DNA from: Pestalotiopsis fici W106-1
Taxonomy: Eukaryota > Ascomycota > Sordariomycetes > Amphisphaeriales > Sporocadaceae
Length of the DNA: 64,000 nucleotides
Assembly: GCF_000516985.1 (NCBI RefSeq)
Contig: NW_006917093.1
Coordinates: forward strand, 1,798,001 to 1,862,000
Direction: 5' to 3'
Positions 22,601-34,144 of this stretch are shown here, one piece after another. The notes beneath the pieces are model-generated. The model ran no database searches. It was not told the origin of the DNA and saw only the letters and a list, made by a program, of their open reading frames with translations. The translations under genes were made by a program, and so were the position numbers. Position 1 is the first letter of the stretch, and every line of letters begins with the position of its first letter.

Positions 22601-25381
22601 AGCCTCGTGCAAACATCAAGTTTGACTTCCCTGCTTTGCCGGACTGGAAGTCGGACATTGAGCCTCTCAATGAGAACCTCAAGGGTATGGTCGACCTCGA
22701 CAAGGTGGTTGTCATCACCGGTTTTGCCGAAGTCGGTCCCTGGGGTAACTCGAGAACTCGCTGGGAGATGGAAGCACACGGCGAATTCTCCCTGGAGGGC
22801 TGTGTTGAAATGGCTTGGATCATGGGTCTCATCAAGAATCACAATGGCCCCATCAAGGGCCAGCCCTACTCTGGATGGGTTGACGCCAAGTCCGGGGAGC
22901 CAGTTGATGACAAGGACATCAAGACCAAGTACGAGAAGCAGATTCTGGAGCATTCTGGTATCCGTCTGATCGAGCCCGAACTCTTCGGCGGCTATGATCC
23001 CAACAACAAGCAGCTTCTTCACGAAGTTGTTATTGAGGAGGACCTGGAGCCCTTCGAGGCTTCCAAGGAGACTGCCGAGGAGTTCAAGCGCGAGCACGGC
23101 GCAAAGGCCGAGATCTTCGAGATTCCTGACAGTGGCGAGTACACTGTCCGCATGAAGAAGGGTGCTTCTCTCTGGATCCCCAAGGCTCTCAGATTCGACC
23201 GTCTCGTTGCTGGTCAGATTCCTACAGGATGGGATGCCAAGAAGTACGGTGTTCCCGAGGACATCATCTCTCAGGTCGACCCCGTGACTCTCTTCGTCCT
23301 CGTTTCCGTCGCTGAGGCCCTGCTTTCTTCCGGTATCACTGATCCTTATGAGTTCTACAAGTATGTCCACGTCTCCGAGGTCGGAAACTGCATTGGTTCC
23401 GGTATGGGTGGTGCTGGTGCTCTGCGTGGTATGCACCGTGACCGTTTCTTGGACAAGCCTGTTCAGAATGACATTCTTCAGGAGTCCTTCATCAACACCA
23501 TGGCTGCCTGGGTTAACATGTTGCTGCTTTCCTCCTCTGGTCCCATCAAGACTCCAGTCGGTGCCTGCGCTACTGCTGTCGAGTCTGTTGATATTGGTTA
23601 CGAGACAATCATGGAGGGCAAGGCTCGTGTCTGTCTTGTCGGTGGTTTCGATGACTTTGGCGAGGAAGGCTCTTACGAGTTCGCCAACATGAAGGCCACT
23701 AGCAACGCTGTTGACGAGTTTGCTCACGGCCGCACTCCCAAGGAGATGTCGCGTCCCACGACTACCACCCGTAACGGCTTCATGGAGTCCCAGGGTTCCG
23801 GTGTCCAGATTATCATGACCGCCAAGCTTGCGCTGGATATGGGTGTGCCGATCTACGGTATCTTGGCCCTTACCACCACCGCCAGTGACAAGATTGGACG
23901 ATCGGTGCCTGCTCCTGGACAGGGTGTTCTGACCACTGCTCGCGAGACCCCTGGCAAGTTCCCCTCCCCGCTGCTCGACATCAAGTACCGTCGCCGCCAG
24001 ATTGAGCTTCGCAAGAGGCAGATCCGCAACTGGAAGGAGTCTGAGCTTGAATATCTGCATGAAGAGATTGCTGCTATCAAGGCTGGAAACGACCAGTTCA
24101 ACGAGAAGGAGTACACTGCCGACCGTATCGCACATGTTGAGAAGGAGGCCATCCGTCAAGAGAAGGAGGCCCTTCGCAGCTTCGGCAACAACTTCTGGAA
24201 GCAAGACACCAGCATCGCACCTCTGCGCGGTGCATTGGCCACATGGGGTCTCACTGTTGATGACCTCGGTGTTGCTTCATTCCACGGTACCTCTACCAAG
24301 GCTAACGACAAGAACGAGTCTTCTGTCATCTGCCAGCAGCTTCGCCACTTGGGTCGTACCAAGGGTAACGCTGTTCTGGGTATATTCCAGAAGTACCTCA
24401 CTGGTCACCCCAAGGGTGCTGCCGGTGCTTGGATGTTGAACGGTTGCTTGCAGGTGCTCAACACTGGTCTGGTGCCCGGTAACCGCAACGCCGACAATGT
24501 TGATTCCATCATGGAGCAATTCGACCTGATTGTCTACCCCAGCCGCAGCATCCAGACGGATGGCGTCAAGGCCTTCTCCGTCACCTCCTTTGGTTTCGGT
24601 CAGAAGGGTGCCCAGGCCATCGGTATTCACCCCAAGTACCTCTATGCCACTCTCGATGAGGAGACCTTCAAGGCCTACGCCGACAAGGTCGCTGGTCGCC
24701 AGAAGAAGTCTTACCGTTACTTCCACAACGGCATGATCAACAACGCGCTCTTCCAGGCCAAGGCCAGCTCACCTTACACTGAGGACCAGCTGAGCTCCGT
24801 CCTGCTCAACCCCGAAGCTCGCGTCACCGAGGACAAGAAGACTGCCGGTCTCACCTACCCTGCCGACTTTGCCAAGCGCGCTGCTGCTACCCAAGCAGCC
24901 AAGGCAAAGTCCACCAAGGAGTCAATTGAGGCACTCGCCCGTAGCCTCGAGACAACCAAGAACACCAAGGTCGGTGTTGATGTCGAGGACATTACTGCCA
25001 TCAACATTGACAATGAGACCTTTGTGGAGCGCAACTTTACCGAGAAGGAGATTGCATACTGCCGTAAGATGCCTAGCCCGCAAAGCTCATTTGCTGGCCG
25101 CTGGAGTGCAAAGGAGGCTGTTTTCAAGAGTCTCGGTGTCAAGAGCCAGGGAGGCGGTGCTGCTCTGAAGCAGATTGAGGTCCTCCCCGATGAGAACGGC
25201 GCGCCCATTGTGAGCGTAAGTACTTCCTTGCCCCTAGCTCCAAGTCGACAGTGAGTTAACATGACTATAGTTGTACGGTGATGCCGCCGAAGCTGCCAAG
25301 AAGGCTGGCGTCAAGGAGATTAGCGTCTCCATCTCGCACTCGGAGTCGCAGTCAATCGCCATTGCGGTTTCGTCGTTCTGA
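19674..25381 (+). CDS. fas2: Fatty acid synthase subunit alpha
   Basis: The coding sequence is 19674..20193, 20255..25215 and 25271..25381, 1863 residues, normal for fungal FAS alpha. Introns of 61 and 55 bp have donors GTATGT and GTAAGT. The start [20 protein letters not shown] is the conserved N-terminus. Domains are: the end of the malonyl/palmitoyl transferase fold; an Ala/Pro-rich linker around 105-140; acyl carrier protein with phosphopantetheine Ser near 176 in DLVGGKS, split by intron 1; ketoreductase around 650-900 ([16 protein letters not shown]); ketosynthase with active Cys near 1278 in [10 protein letters not shown] and GTSTKAND later; and C-terminal phosphopantetheinyl transferase with Asp near 1749 in VGVDVEDI and [14 protein letters not shown]. 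It self-activates its carrier domain and performs condensation and ketoreduction. It is divergent from FAS beta. Confidence 0.97.
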
Positions 25382-26878
25382 GTTTGCGCACGCGTGTAAT
25401 GTCTCCTCCTTGTATATATATTAGATTAGGTACAGGTCAAGGTGTGAAATGATGATTGGGAAATGTTTGGAGCACGGTTTTCGCTTCTGGTTATTTTTGC
25501 ATTGACAGTAGATCGGCAAATAGAGAGAGATGGGCAGGAAAGAGTCAGGTCAGTCAAGTCGAATGACCGTCGTACCATTACAGAGACGGAAAAAAAATGG
25601 TAGATACAAAGAAAGGTGATTTGAAATTTCCAAGGGCAGCAGCAGAGAAATTTGTCCTAAAATGTGACCGACTCGATTTGTGGTAGTTTCGCCATTAGAT
25701 TTGACATGTGAAAGGGCCCGCAGGACCCCCAGACCCACACTGACCGGTGAAGAATGACAGTTCTGGACAGGAGTTCCGAGCCCGGTCTTCTTGACCCTAC
25801 ACAGTAGATCAGAAATTCATCCCTTGATGCTTGTTGCCATGTGGCAAAGTAGCGTTCATTTCACGATCTTCTTTCCCTAGACACGCCCACCTGCGGGGTA
25901 TCTTATAAACCATGACCATCGTGGTCTAGAGTTCGGACCCCAATGGGCCCCTTGAGTGAGAGACAGAGTGAGAGAGAGAGGCTTGACTAGCCCATTGCCA
26001 AGATGGCATGACTGACTACTACGTAGTGTCGCTTATATCGATCATAGTGTCTGCCTGTGTGTTCCAAGGTTGGGAAAGCGCACTTACGAATCGAGTGGTA
26101 TGAACGAATCGCATCGATGCAGACCTGGCAGTGGCAGTGCTTGCAGATAAAGTGAGAGACCTTGGAGGAGCTTGGGGACTCACATCGGTGGCTACCAAGA
26201 GCACAGTCCGTCGACTGCCCTGCCCCTTGGGCCACTCTTATATCTGGACTCTGACCCTGGGCTTTTCGTCATGCAGATGCCCCTCCACGGGCGATTTCCC
26301 CAGTCTTCGGCAAGATACCCGAGAGCATTGGCCGCCGGGAATCGCAACTCTTGTCGAAAAGCCAAGGAAATTTCCAATCTCACCTCGACCACGGACACTC
26401 GACATCCTGGCTGGCTGAACAAAAGTAATCTTACTCAGCACTTATCGAACCTCGTTCTCGCTGTCTTTTCTCAGCATGCCTCATAGGGTCCATTTGCACG
26501 ATTGAGGATACGGAACTTGAAAGAGGACCCAAATGAAAACTCTGGATGCCATGTACACTAATGCGTTGAGATGTAAAACGGATAATGACATTGTCTCGCC
26601 CCCACCCCCTACCAGCAATCGCGGAATGTCTAAGAGATATCTTGCTTGCACGGGCTATTACATAAGCCACCATGTCTACTCATCTTAGGTAAACATAGCA
26701 CGGGCATTGCACATACGGATTTCGACTGGGTTCTTGGGCCTGTCGGCCTATTCTGTGAGATGAATGCTCATAAATTCCTGAGATTCTACATGCTTGAGAG
26801 TAGACAACTATATGCAAAGCAAGACGCTTCAAGATTCTTTCGCTTAACTCATCCAACTTCTCCCATTCAAGCACTGGC
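25382..26878. other. Intergenic, convergent 3' ends; no gene recognised
   Basis: About 1.5 kb between the stop of FAS alpha and the stop of the alpha/beta hydrolase. It contains a GA-rich purine tract at about 25953-25981 and several overlapping short frames without coding character. Nothing else was seen. Confidence 0.55.
25953..25981 (+). repeat. GA-rich purine tract
   Basis: A GAGTGAGAGACAGAGTGAGA-type run downstream of FAS alpha. No further meaning is assigned. Confidence 0.7.
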
Positions 26879-27729
26879 TCACTCCTGGCTAGCCTTGGCC
26901 ACTTTAACCAGAGCATCGGCAAACTCTTTGGGCTTTGACAGGAAAGGCGAGTGCGAAGTCTGGAAGCGGAACTTGAGGGTACTCTCGGGGAGCAAGCCAG
27001 ACATCATCTCCTGCACCTGGATGGGGAGAGCCTTGTCCTCCTCGCAGAAGAAATACGCGCAGTCCACCTCGTGCCACGGCTCGTTGGTTACGATGCCGCT
27101 GAAGACGGGCGAGGACTGGTGCTTGAGGTCCGAGACGGCCTTCTTCTGCAGCTCGGGCTCAACATCGTGATACATGATGGTCTCGGGATCGAGGATGGTG
27201 ACATTGCCGGCCTCTTTGCCCAGGTCGCCCACCAACTATTCGACAAGTCAGTCCACGTGAATGGCAAATGTGGAGGGAGATGTGCATTATTGGACTTGAT
27301 AGGGGAAAGTCTTACCTCTGACGGCGCCATCCACGGCAACCACGCGTCACCCAGCTGGTTCAAGATGCTGACGCCCTTGGAGTTTACAAATGCGCTGATG
27401 TACACAAACATGACGACTCCACCCTTCTTGCCCTCCTGGGCCCGCTGCCGGTACCCCAGGCCCTGCACGGCATTGGCGCCAACGAGACTTCCGTACGAGT
27501 GCACGCCCAGCACAATCTGTTTGCCCTCGTCCGCCAGCCTCTGTAGTACAGCACGGGCAGACGCTACGTCGTCGGCGAGCCCCTTGTTGGGCGGCTGGGC
27601 ACCGACTGTGGGCAATGAGACGTATTCGGACTCGTAGCCTCGCGAAGCTAGATCATCTCGGGCAATATCGTAGCAGCTTGGCTGGTGCCATGCGCCAGGA
27701 ATGAAAACGAAAGTTGGGTTGGTGGCCAT
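26879..27729 (-). CDS. Alpha/beta hydrolase (esterase-like)
   Basis: The coding sequence is the complement of 26879..27235 plus 27316..27729, 256 residues. The 80 bp intron has donor GTAAGA and acceptor AATAG, and splicing joins APSE to LVGDLGKE. It belongs to the single-domain alpha/beta hydrolases related to methyl/salicyl esterases. The N-terminus has FVFIPGAWH, the oxyanion-type loop. The nucleophile Ser78 is in GVHSYGS, a variant of GxSxG. A plausible acid is Asp205 and the catalytic His is near 233 (SHSPF). No signal peptide is seen, so it is probably intracellular. The substrate cannot be told from sequence. It lies about 950 bp from an SDR-fold gene on the same strand, which might share a pathway (inference). 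Confidence 0.87.
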
Positions 27730-28678
27730 GTTTGAAGACTTCCTTATCGTTGTGGGGAAATGTTTGTCTTTATTTGTCGGGATGAGTATAAAATTCTAGT
27801 GTTATAATAGAGAATGAGAGGAGAACAACAGGTTGACAATTACCATCTCATGGTGGTTCCACGTATCATATATATACACATTTACTATCGAGGCACTGCC
27901 CGCTGATCGGCAATCCAACGTACCATTTTTCTCTCATATTGTCTAGTGTTACGACCCCATTTTCTTTAACGGTTGCAATTTCTGCATTGGTATCAGTCAG
28001 CCAGTATGGGGGGAGAAGTATGGAACCTGTACAGAATGGTGATAGCGAGCGGGGCAATAGTCCAGGATTCTTCTCCGCCAAGATGAACTCCTGAAAAGCG
28101 TTGAACTGCGGGGGGAAGAACTTGATTGTCCCACTTTGGTTTCGATAGGGGACTGTGGTGTGAATAGGCGACAAAAAAGACCGAGTTGGGTAGGTCTGGG
28201 GAAAATGGAACCAAGAAGTTTAGGCAAGAGTATAATTCCCAGCGATGTCCAAATCCAGTAAACACATGACGGGCGCGGCGCTATGACAGTGGTCATGTGG
28301 TTGACTATTCCGTACGGCATCGCGGATTTACGGATTTATGAGCCTGCGACAGAATTGCCGATTGATTTGATTTACTCTCAATGGTAGTGGCTAGTTGCAA
28401 TTGTTCCTAGGCATTTAGTATCTATATTGATCTACAAGAATTGCCTAGTTGACGAGTAATGTTTGGTACAACAAGGCTTATTACAGGGCTTATAACTTCA
28501 GGGGCCTCGAGACTTGCGGGGTCCCCACGATTTGACACTATGATATGTAGGTACTTGGTATGTAATAGTGGCTGGCTTCAAAGATCGACGATTATACGGC
28601 TGATGATGACGGCAAATGTGATGATGCAAATCTCTTGGAAGATGGTTATCTGAACATCCTTTGGTCTTCTAGGGTTGT
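27730..28678. other. Intergenic, AT-rich, no gene recognised
   Basis: About 950 bp between two minus-strand genes, holding the upstream region of the hydrolase and the 3' flank of the SDR gene. Three overlapping minus-strand frames of 90-107 codons (27866-28320) have no recognisable domain or start context and are probably fortuitous. Confidence 0.5.
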
Positions 28679-29811
28679 TTAATCCTCGAATACCTGCCCA
28701 CTCGCAATCGTCTCAAACGCTGCCATTGTGTGTCGCCATACAACCCCACCAATACCTCGCTCTCGGAGTTCCTTATTGAAGGAAGATGGAGGCAGGATCT
28801 CCGAATCTTTGTTGACTCTATAAAAGCCTCCGCCGACGGTATTATCAGCGGCCATGGCAACGTCAATGCCATTGCCAGTCTTGGACTGTTGCTCCGGCGT
28901 GGTCCCGCGTGCAGGGTATCGATCAGTAGCCAGAAACGTGATGCGATCACCGGTCTCCTCGGGCGTGATTGCTACCGTCCAACGTATCAGGGGCATCGCT
29001 AGATATCGATACAAGAAGTTGAACCACGCCGGAAATGCATTCTGGCCAAAGTTGGTGTTGACGAAACCTGGGTAGAGGTGCACGAGGGCGAGCTTTCCGG
29101 GATGTCTTTTGGCAAGCTCCTCGAGGAAAAAGGCCGTCATGTTGGCCACCTGGGACGACACACGTCGAAGGGTAGCATTTTCAGGCCTGCGGCAGCTAAT
29201 GTCTTCGGTGGCAAAGTCTCTCTCGAAAGTCGGATTCCAAACCGAAACGACACGCGCCGGTAGGGATGATTGCAGGAGCAAGGGCAGTAGCTGAACGATA
29301 CAGCGCATCCTTGAATAGTAGGCCAGGGACATTGTCTCGTCGAGGCCCTCTTGGGTATCTTATCGCGGTGTGAGCCATAGTTGCCGTGCAACACAATCTG
29401 GACTGTTTGTACGTTACCTTTTCGCTTCAAATTCAACAGCCCTTGCGTCATGACCAGGAAGTCGATTCTCGGTTCCTGGCCCGTCCTCGTCGCTTCATCT
29501 CGCTCTCGGGCTGTGATGGCGGCACAGACCTGATCAACATCCTTGAGGAGTGCCAGGTTCTCCGCGGCGATAAAGATGAACTGGCCGTGGGGCCAGAGCT
29601 GGAGGCACGAGGAAATAATCTCTTCTGCAGCCGCTCTGTTCCGTCCCACGATGTACAAGCGAAGGCCTTTGCCCTCGTTGCCGTGCGTTCTTGCCAATCC
29701 CTGCGCGCCAAACTCGCCAATGCCGGCTGTCCCGCCGATGAAGATGGCCACGAGAGGCTGGCGTTTGACTAGCTCGGCATTGGCCTTGCGTACAATATCC
29801 AGATTGACCAT
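28679..29811 (-). CDS. Short-chain dehydrogenase-fold protein lacking a canonical YxxxK
   Basis: The coding sequence is the complement of 28679..29358 plus 29418..29811, 357 residues. The 59 bp intron has donor GTAACG and acceptor ATAAG; joining in phase 1 gives NLKRKDTQEGLDETMSLAYYSRM, the usual helix alpha-4/5 layout. The start MVNLDIVRKANAELV is preferred over an upstream in-frame ATG because the family begins here. The Rossmann cofactor loop reads FIGGTAGIGEFGA. After the YYSRM helix, family members carry a Tyr-x-x-x-Lys; here I see no such pair, only NATLRRVSSQVANMTAFF in the aligned position. LVHLYPGFVNTNFG matches the following strand. Many fungal proteins of this branch are annotated as NAD(P)-binding or retinol-dehydrogenase-like. 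Activity is uncertain given the missing motif. Confidence 0.8.
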
Positions 29812-30813
29812 GGTGTGTTGCGTGCAATGGGTAAAAGGGATCAAGATCATGACACGAAAACCAGAGAGATTTGCTAAATGTTGCTGCGCGGCTCTGCGGC
29901 CTTTTGAACCCTTTTAGCTCTGGTCATATTGCCAAATTATTATACCGATTTCCGTTCCTTTGCATAACGCATGACGTGGATGAAGTATTGCGACTTCTGA
30001 CTATCTATTACTGGGGTCACTTGTCTTCCCTAAAGAACGGTAGATAATACATCATGTTGTTAGGCGGCACGAAGTTCATCCGTCGGGATTCAGAAGACTG
30101 CGTTTTGATTGGCAAGCTTTAACTCCCACCCGTGCTCATAGACTTTGGTTGACCTTTTGGGTATGGAGACGCAAGCGAATGCGACCGGGTTTCGCAACAT
30201 GGGGTTATTTCCGGCACTTTCCTTCAATTGTCCATTATTAACTCCTTTAATTTTCTATTATTAACTCCGGTACTATCATTTCGGTGTCGCGTGCACGGAT
30301 ATATGCAATTACTTGAATTGACATCCTGCATTAAAACCGAAACATTACTGGATTTGATCACTCGTGCAGATATGACGTATAAATGTTGTGCAGAGACAAG
30401 TTGTTGAGGGTGTGGAAGATCGTGACCTAAGCCTGATTTCGAGAACCCTTCTCCTGATGATTCATGGACCCTGGTGCCAACTTCCAGTATGCCTTGGAAT
30501 GTCCTTTGCTGCGCGCTGCCTGAGAGATTAGGCCGTGTTTAGTGATTGTAGCCTCAAGTTAGCCAGACAAAGAGTGATGCGAGGTGGCATGAATGAATCT
30601 TTGGTGCTTGTTTCCTTGTTGCAGGGAATTTGTTCGGCAGAAAGCCTTTGTTTGGAAGCAAATATAAGAGGCACTGTTGGTCCTGCAGAGAACAATCCTA
30701 TTGAGCAAATCCAAAGTTTGTCGTTCGTCTTGTTTTCACCTGTTTTTGTGGAAAGTGGGCAGGGACTATTTGCTGCCAGACCAATCACATCTATATAATA
30801 CCTACCGCAGACA
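29812..30813. other. Intergenic, AT-rich, no gene recognised
   Basis: About 1 kb between divergent genes. It has repeated TTAACTCC blocks near 30238 and 30263 and a TATATAATA at 30792-30800 that could serve the plus-strand gene downstream. No coding frame was supported. Confidence 0.5.
30792..30800 (+). promoter_or_regulatory. Possible TATA element
   Basis: TATATAATA lies only 14 bp before the first ATG of the next frame but about 95 bp before a second in-frame ATG (30895). If it works as a TATA box, it favours the downstream start. Weak evidence. Confidence 0.3.
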
Positions 30814-31365
30814 ATGGCAGTCCTAGTCCGGCCCATGCCACTAGAAGAATATACACCACTTCTGGTCAAACCAGCGCCGCTTTCGTACTACACTATGAGT
30901 AGACCAAGAATCACGGTGGACACTCGGCAGCTCTTTGCTCTATCACCAAAATTGAACATGGACAGTGTTCAAGGGAATAGTCGAGCTGGCTTTGAGGATA
31001 CACCTATTTCCATGTCTGCTGCAAGTTCGACAAGAACGCTAGGTTCGGCATACTGCGAATATTGCCTAGAAAACGATGTCATGCACCATCACCACCACCA
31101 TCCGCGATGGAATTATGGTAATGAATCTCCGCAAAGCACTGACGTTGATCTTGAAGCAAACCGCCCTTTTCATCCACAGGCGTTGCGAGCCAAGCCCATT
31201 TGGAGGCGATGTTGGGATACTGAGAGACTGCTGCCGGCTATTGAGTTCCTCATTGTCCTGCAAATGAGGCTTTTGGCGATCATGGTGCCTTTATTGCTTC
31301 TAGTGGCCATATACGTCTTCTTGAACCAGGCTACACAAAAACACGTAGGTCTAGTTTTTACTTGA
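30814..31365 (+). CDS. Possible small one-pass membrane protein
   Basis: This is an intronless frame of 183 codons from ATG 30814, or 156 codons from ATG 30895 (MSRPRITVDTRQLF). No family was recognised. Visible features are a Ser/Thr-rich N-terminal region, a CEYC motif followed by six consecutive His residues (VMHHHHHHP), and one strong hydrophobic segment near the C-terminus (LLAIMVPLLLLVAIYVFL) that would be membrane-spanning. The first ATG has a good context (A at -3, G at +4). It is tail-to-tail with the 484-residue membrane protein. The frame may be real, but support is limited to length and membrane segment. Confidence 0.4.
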   Translation: MAVLVRPMPLEEYTPLLVKPAPLSYYTMSRPRITVDTRQLFALSPKLNMDSVQGNSRAGFEDTPISMSAASSTRTLGSAYCEYCLENDVMHHHHHHPRWNYGNESPQSTDVDLEANRPFHPQALRAKPIWRRCWDTERLLPAIEFLIVLQMRLLAIMVPLLLLVAIYVFLNQATQKHVGLVFT

Positions 31366-31583
31366 TAATTCAGGCTTGTGGAGATGGCGTCTTCATATAC
31401 GCCCCGTAGAAAGACTGGCACATAGTACTCAATAGACTCTGTCATACAAATACATATATTGCGCATAAAAAATATTGTAGCAGGCCCGACGAGAGAACTC
31501 AGGATGATATGAGGCCAAAGCTGCAAAACAAGGAGAGTAGATTCCTTCACATGCAACGCCGTCGAGCCAGTAACTCCTCCACA

Positions 31584-33038
31584 CTAAACATTAAGCAACT
31601 CCTGAGCGATCCGGAGAACGCGGTCATCCGGAATGTCGTAATAGGATCTCCACTGACTTATTGTGACATGCACAGCAGTACAGTTCAAGTCGTAGGCAAT
31701 TGTAGCTTCCCTAGCATCTGCGTTCCAGCCTTTGGGAATTGTTGCAAACATTGCAATGCCAGCCACCAAGCCGAACAACAGCGCGAAAAAATAACCCCCA
31801 ACTCGACTGACCTTGACGACCATGCCTGGTTCATCTCTCGTTTTCGGTCCCTTGGCAATTAATTGGATAACAAACAAAATAAGAGGAGCCAGTATAGGCA
31901 GGCCAAAAAGAATAATGCTTGGTATGACGACGCACAAAAGCATGACTTTGATGAAGCCCCAGCAGAATGCTAACATTGATGAACCATCCGACATTGAGGC
32001 CATCAAGTCAAAGTCCCACTGAGGAGCGCTATACAGCCATGACTTGGAGCAGAGCTGTTCTGCAGAGCATGACGAATTCCCAGGCGCCCCCAAGATCCCC
32101 GACTGGAGGCAGTCGTACCGAGGAACGAGATCGACACCAGTGGGCTTGAACTGGCCCCAATTGTATCCAAGCTGGACACAGGCCCCGATGGCTTGAAGCC
32201 CGGTCAAGATCCATAGGATCCAAGTCCTGACACTGCGCCGATCGGCGAGTCTTTCCGATATGTATGCTTGCTGCCAGACAGATATCCACGAGACCAAGGA
32301 ATTGGCGGCGTAATAAGCTGGATTCGTTGCCCATCGGAAGAACATGGCCCACCAGAACACGGTGGAAGACGCCACATAGCTCACCACAAGGCCATCCCCA
32401 GGACGCAGTGCCTTGTCGCCAGAAGCAAACTTGCGCAAGTTCGTAGCTGCGACCAGTGCCGTGATATTGATGGTCATCCACACGCTGATATTTGAGGGCT
32501 TCAACGCCGAAGGTTTTGGGGTAGATGGAAGAACTTTGAAGTCAGAAAAACAGCTCATCATCTCGCACCAACCCAGGGTTGAGTCCGTTTCAGAGCTGAT
32601 GTCGTCGTCGGAAGTATAGTTTTTCGCCCGCGAGTACAAGACGAAGCCGCCCTGTTCGACTCCTGGGAAAGATACATTTCCCTGCCCGAAACCGTTTGCC
32701 CTGAGTGCCGCGCAGTCAACTGCCTCAAGTGGTGCGCTGGCACATTGACTAAAGTTGGTGTTCTTGAATAAGGCGTATTCTGGAGTTCCGTAGGCGGCCC
32801 CCCCTCCTATACTGTTACGGGTCTTGAACATGGCAATGACTATGGCGACGATCCCTACGAGGCAGAGGGCGAAAACGAACTGGAGAAACCTAGCGAGGTA
32901 AGATAGTTTTGGATGCTCAGGTGTATGAGATGATCCATGCATGTTGCCATGGTTGTGTTGTGGTATCGGTCTTGAGCCACCGTAATAACGGTTAGCTCCA
33001 TTGACGGGAGGGTAATAATTCCGACGATGATGAGGCAT
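31584..33038 (-). CDS. Fungal multipass membrane protein, family unknown
   Basis: An intronless frame of 484 residues from the ATG at 33038 (MPHHRRNYYPPVNGANRYYG). The frame extends four codons further but only to a GTG. The N-terminus is a Pro/His/Asn/Tyr-rich cytosolic tail. The first membrane segment is FLQFVFALCLVGIVAIVIAMF, followed by an extracellular loop with Cys pairs and N-glycosylation sites (NFSQC, NVSF, NYTS, NISVW). Further membrane segments include STVFWWAMFF, a helix near ILWILTGLQAIGA, the long VMLLCVVIPSIILFGLPILA and GYFFALLFGLVAGIAMF. The layout suggests about six to seven spans at the plasma membrane or endomembranes. I do not recognise a transporter or receptor signature. 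Confidence 0.78.
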   Translation of the reverse strand: MPHHRRNYYPPVNGANRYYGGSRPIPQHNHGNMHGSSHTPEHPKLSYLARFLQFVFALCLVGIVAIVIAMFKTRNSIGGGAAYGTPEYALFKNTNFSQCASAPLEAVDCAALRANGFGQGNVSFPGVEQGGFVLYSRAKNYTSDDDISSETDSTLGWCEMMSCFSDFKVLPSTPKPSALKPSNISVWMTINITALVAATNLRKFASGDKALRPGDGLVVSYVASSTVFWWAMFFRWATNPAYYAANSLVSWISVWQQAYISERLADRRSVRTWILWILTGLQAIGACVQLGYNWGQFKPTGVDLVPRYDCLQSGILGAPGNSSCSAEQLCSKSWLYSAPQWDFDLMASMSDGSSMLAFCWGFIKVMLLCVVIPSIILFGLPILAPLILFVIQLIAKGPKTRDEPGMVVKVSRVGGYFFALLFGLVAGIAMFATIPKGWNADAREATIAYDLNCTAVHVTISQWRSYYDIPDDRVLRIAQELLNV

Positions 33039-34144
33039 TTCGAGTGTCACATCACCTAGTTGTATTATGAGTACGTAGTCTGATAGAACAAGGAAGCCGG
33101 ACCTTAAATATTATGTATTTTCTTTCAGGTGATGGCGACTGTATGAATCGCGTCGTAGGACTGACAAGGGAGAAGAAGCCTTATGCAAATGACAATCCAG
33201 TAACCTGAACAAACAGGCTTTGGGCTGGCTTGTCACGCCTTGACACCATGGCTTCCGGCCCATTCTCGCCCCTGGCAAGTACTAAGTTTGTGGCCAATGT
33301 AACTCATTTTTCTATAAAGGCGTGGTCACCCCAGTTAATACAGTTGCAGGATTGCAGCCATGCCAGCAAGCAAAGAAAGCTCCTTACTCACAGCTCAGCC
33401 CCCTTGTCTAGGTCACTACGCAAACGCGCCTGTGATTGGATCATGAATTTACATGCAGCCGAGACAGTTTTATTCGATTGTTTCCCTCCACCAGTCAGCC
33501 GCGAGTCTTGACTTGTCGCGTCTTGTTATTGCATCTAGTATTCATCCATGGTACAACATGCTACATGGCTGCTAAGGCACCGCACCTGACTTCGTTTTAC
33601 CGCTCACAACCTGCATTGAACGATCATGTTGATGAGGTTCAGGTGGGTATGCCGACAAGGAATCGCGAAAAAGCAGGCATTAATGGCAGCTTTGCGTACG
33701 GACACAAAAGCCTATACATAGGACCCTGTGCAGCTTTATAGAAATACCCTCTTGGATAAAAGCGCCGGCCCCCAATGTTCTTTGCAGCTGCATCTCATGT
33801 CCAAAGTCCCGATTCGATCAAAGACGTGCGGAAAATCTTAACATTCGACGCTGATGCTCGGCGAGAGGAAGGGGAATTACAGGTATTCAGATTGCGTAAG
33901 AGATGACCGCTAATACTGACATCAAATGTATTTCGGGACGCTCGGAGATAATGCCGGGTTTAAACGATGCCAGTTCTAGCTTGGAGCAGGCCGAGGAATG
34001 GGAAACTCAATGCTTGTTCGTCATAGATTGCGGGGACATTGTAACAGTGAATGAATGCAATGGTTTGCTACGTTGCGCAGCGGTAAACTTTTGGCGGCTC
34101 CGTGTGCAACTCTCATGTCATTTTCTGGATTATAGTAGCCAAAA
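33039..34144. other. Intergenic between divergent genes, no gene recognised
   Basis: About 1.1 kb carrying the upstream regions of the membrane protein (minus) and the MBL-fold gene (plus). Short plus-strand frames near 33230-33741 have no coding support. No obvious TATA box or repeat. Confidence 0.5.

Noticed and set aside
21448..24204. 918-codon minus-strand frame
   Set aside because: It is antisense to FAS alpha in the ketoreductase/ketosynthase region; Leu/Val-rich composition without a fold is typical of a reverse-strand shadow.
27866..28320. Overlapping minus-strand frames of 90-107 codons
   Set aside because: Mutually overlapping, with no domain and no splice chain.
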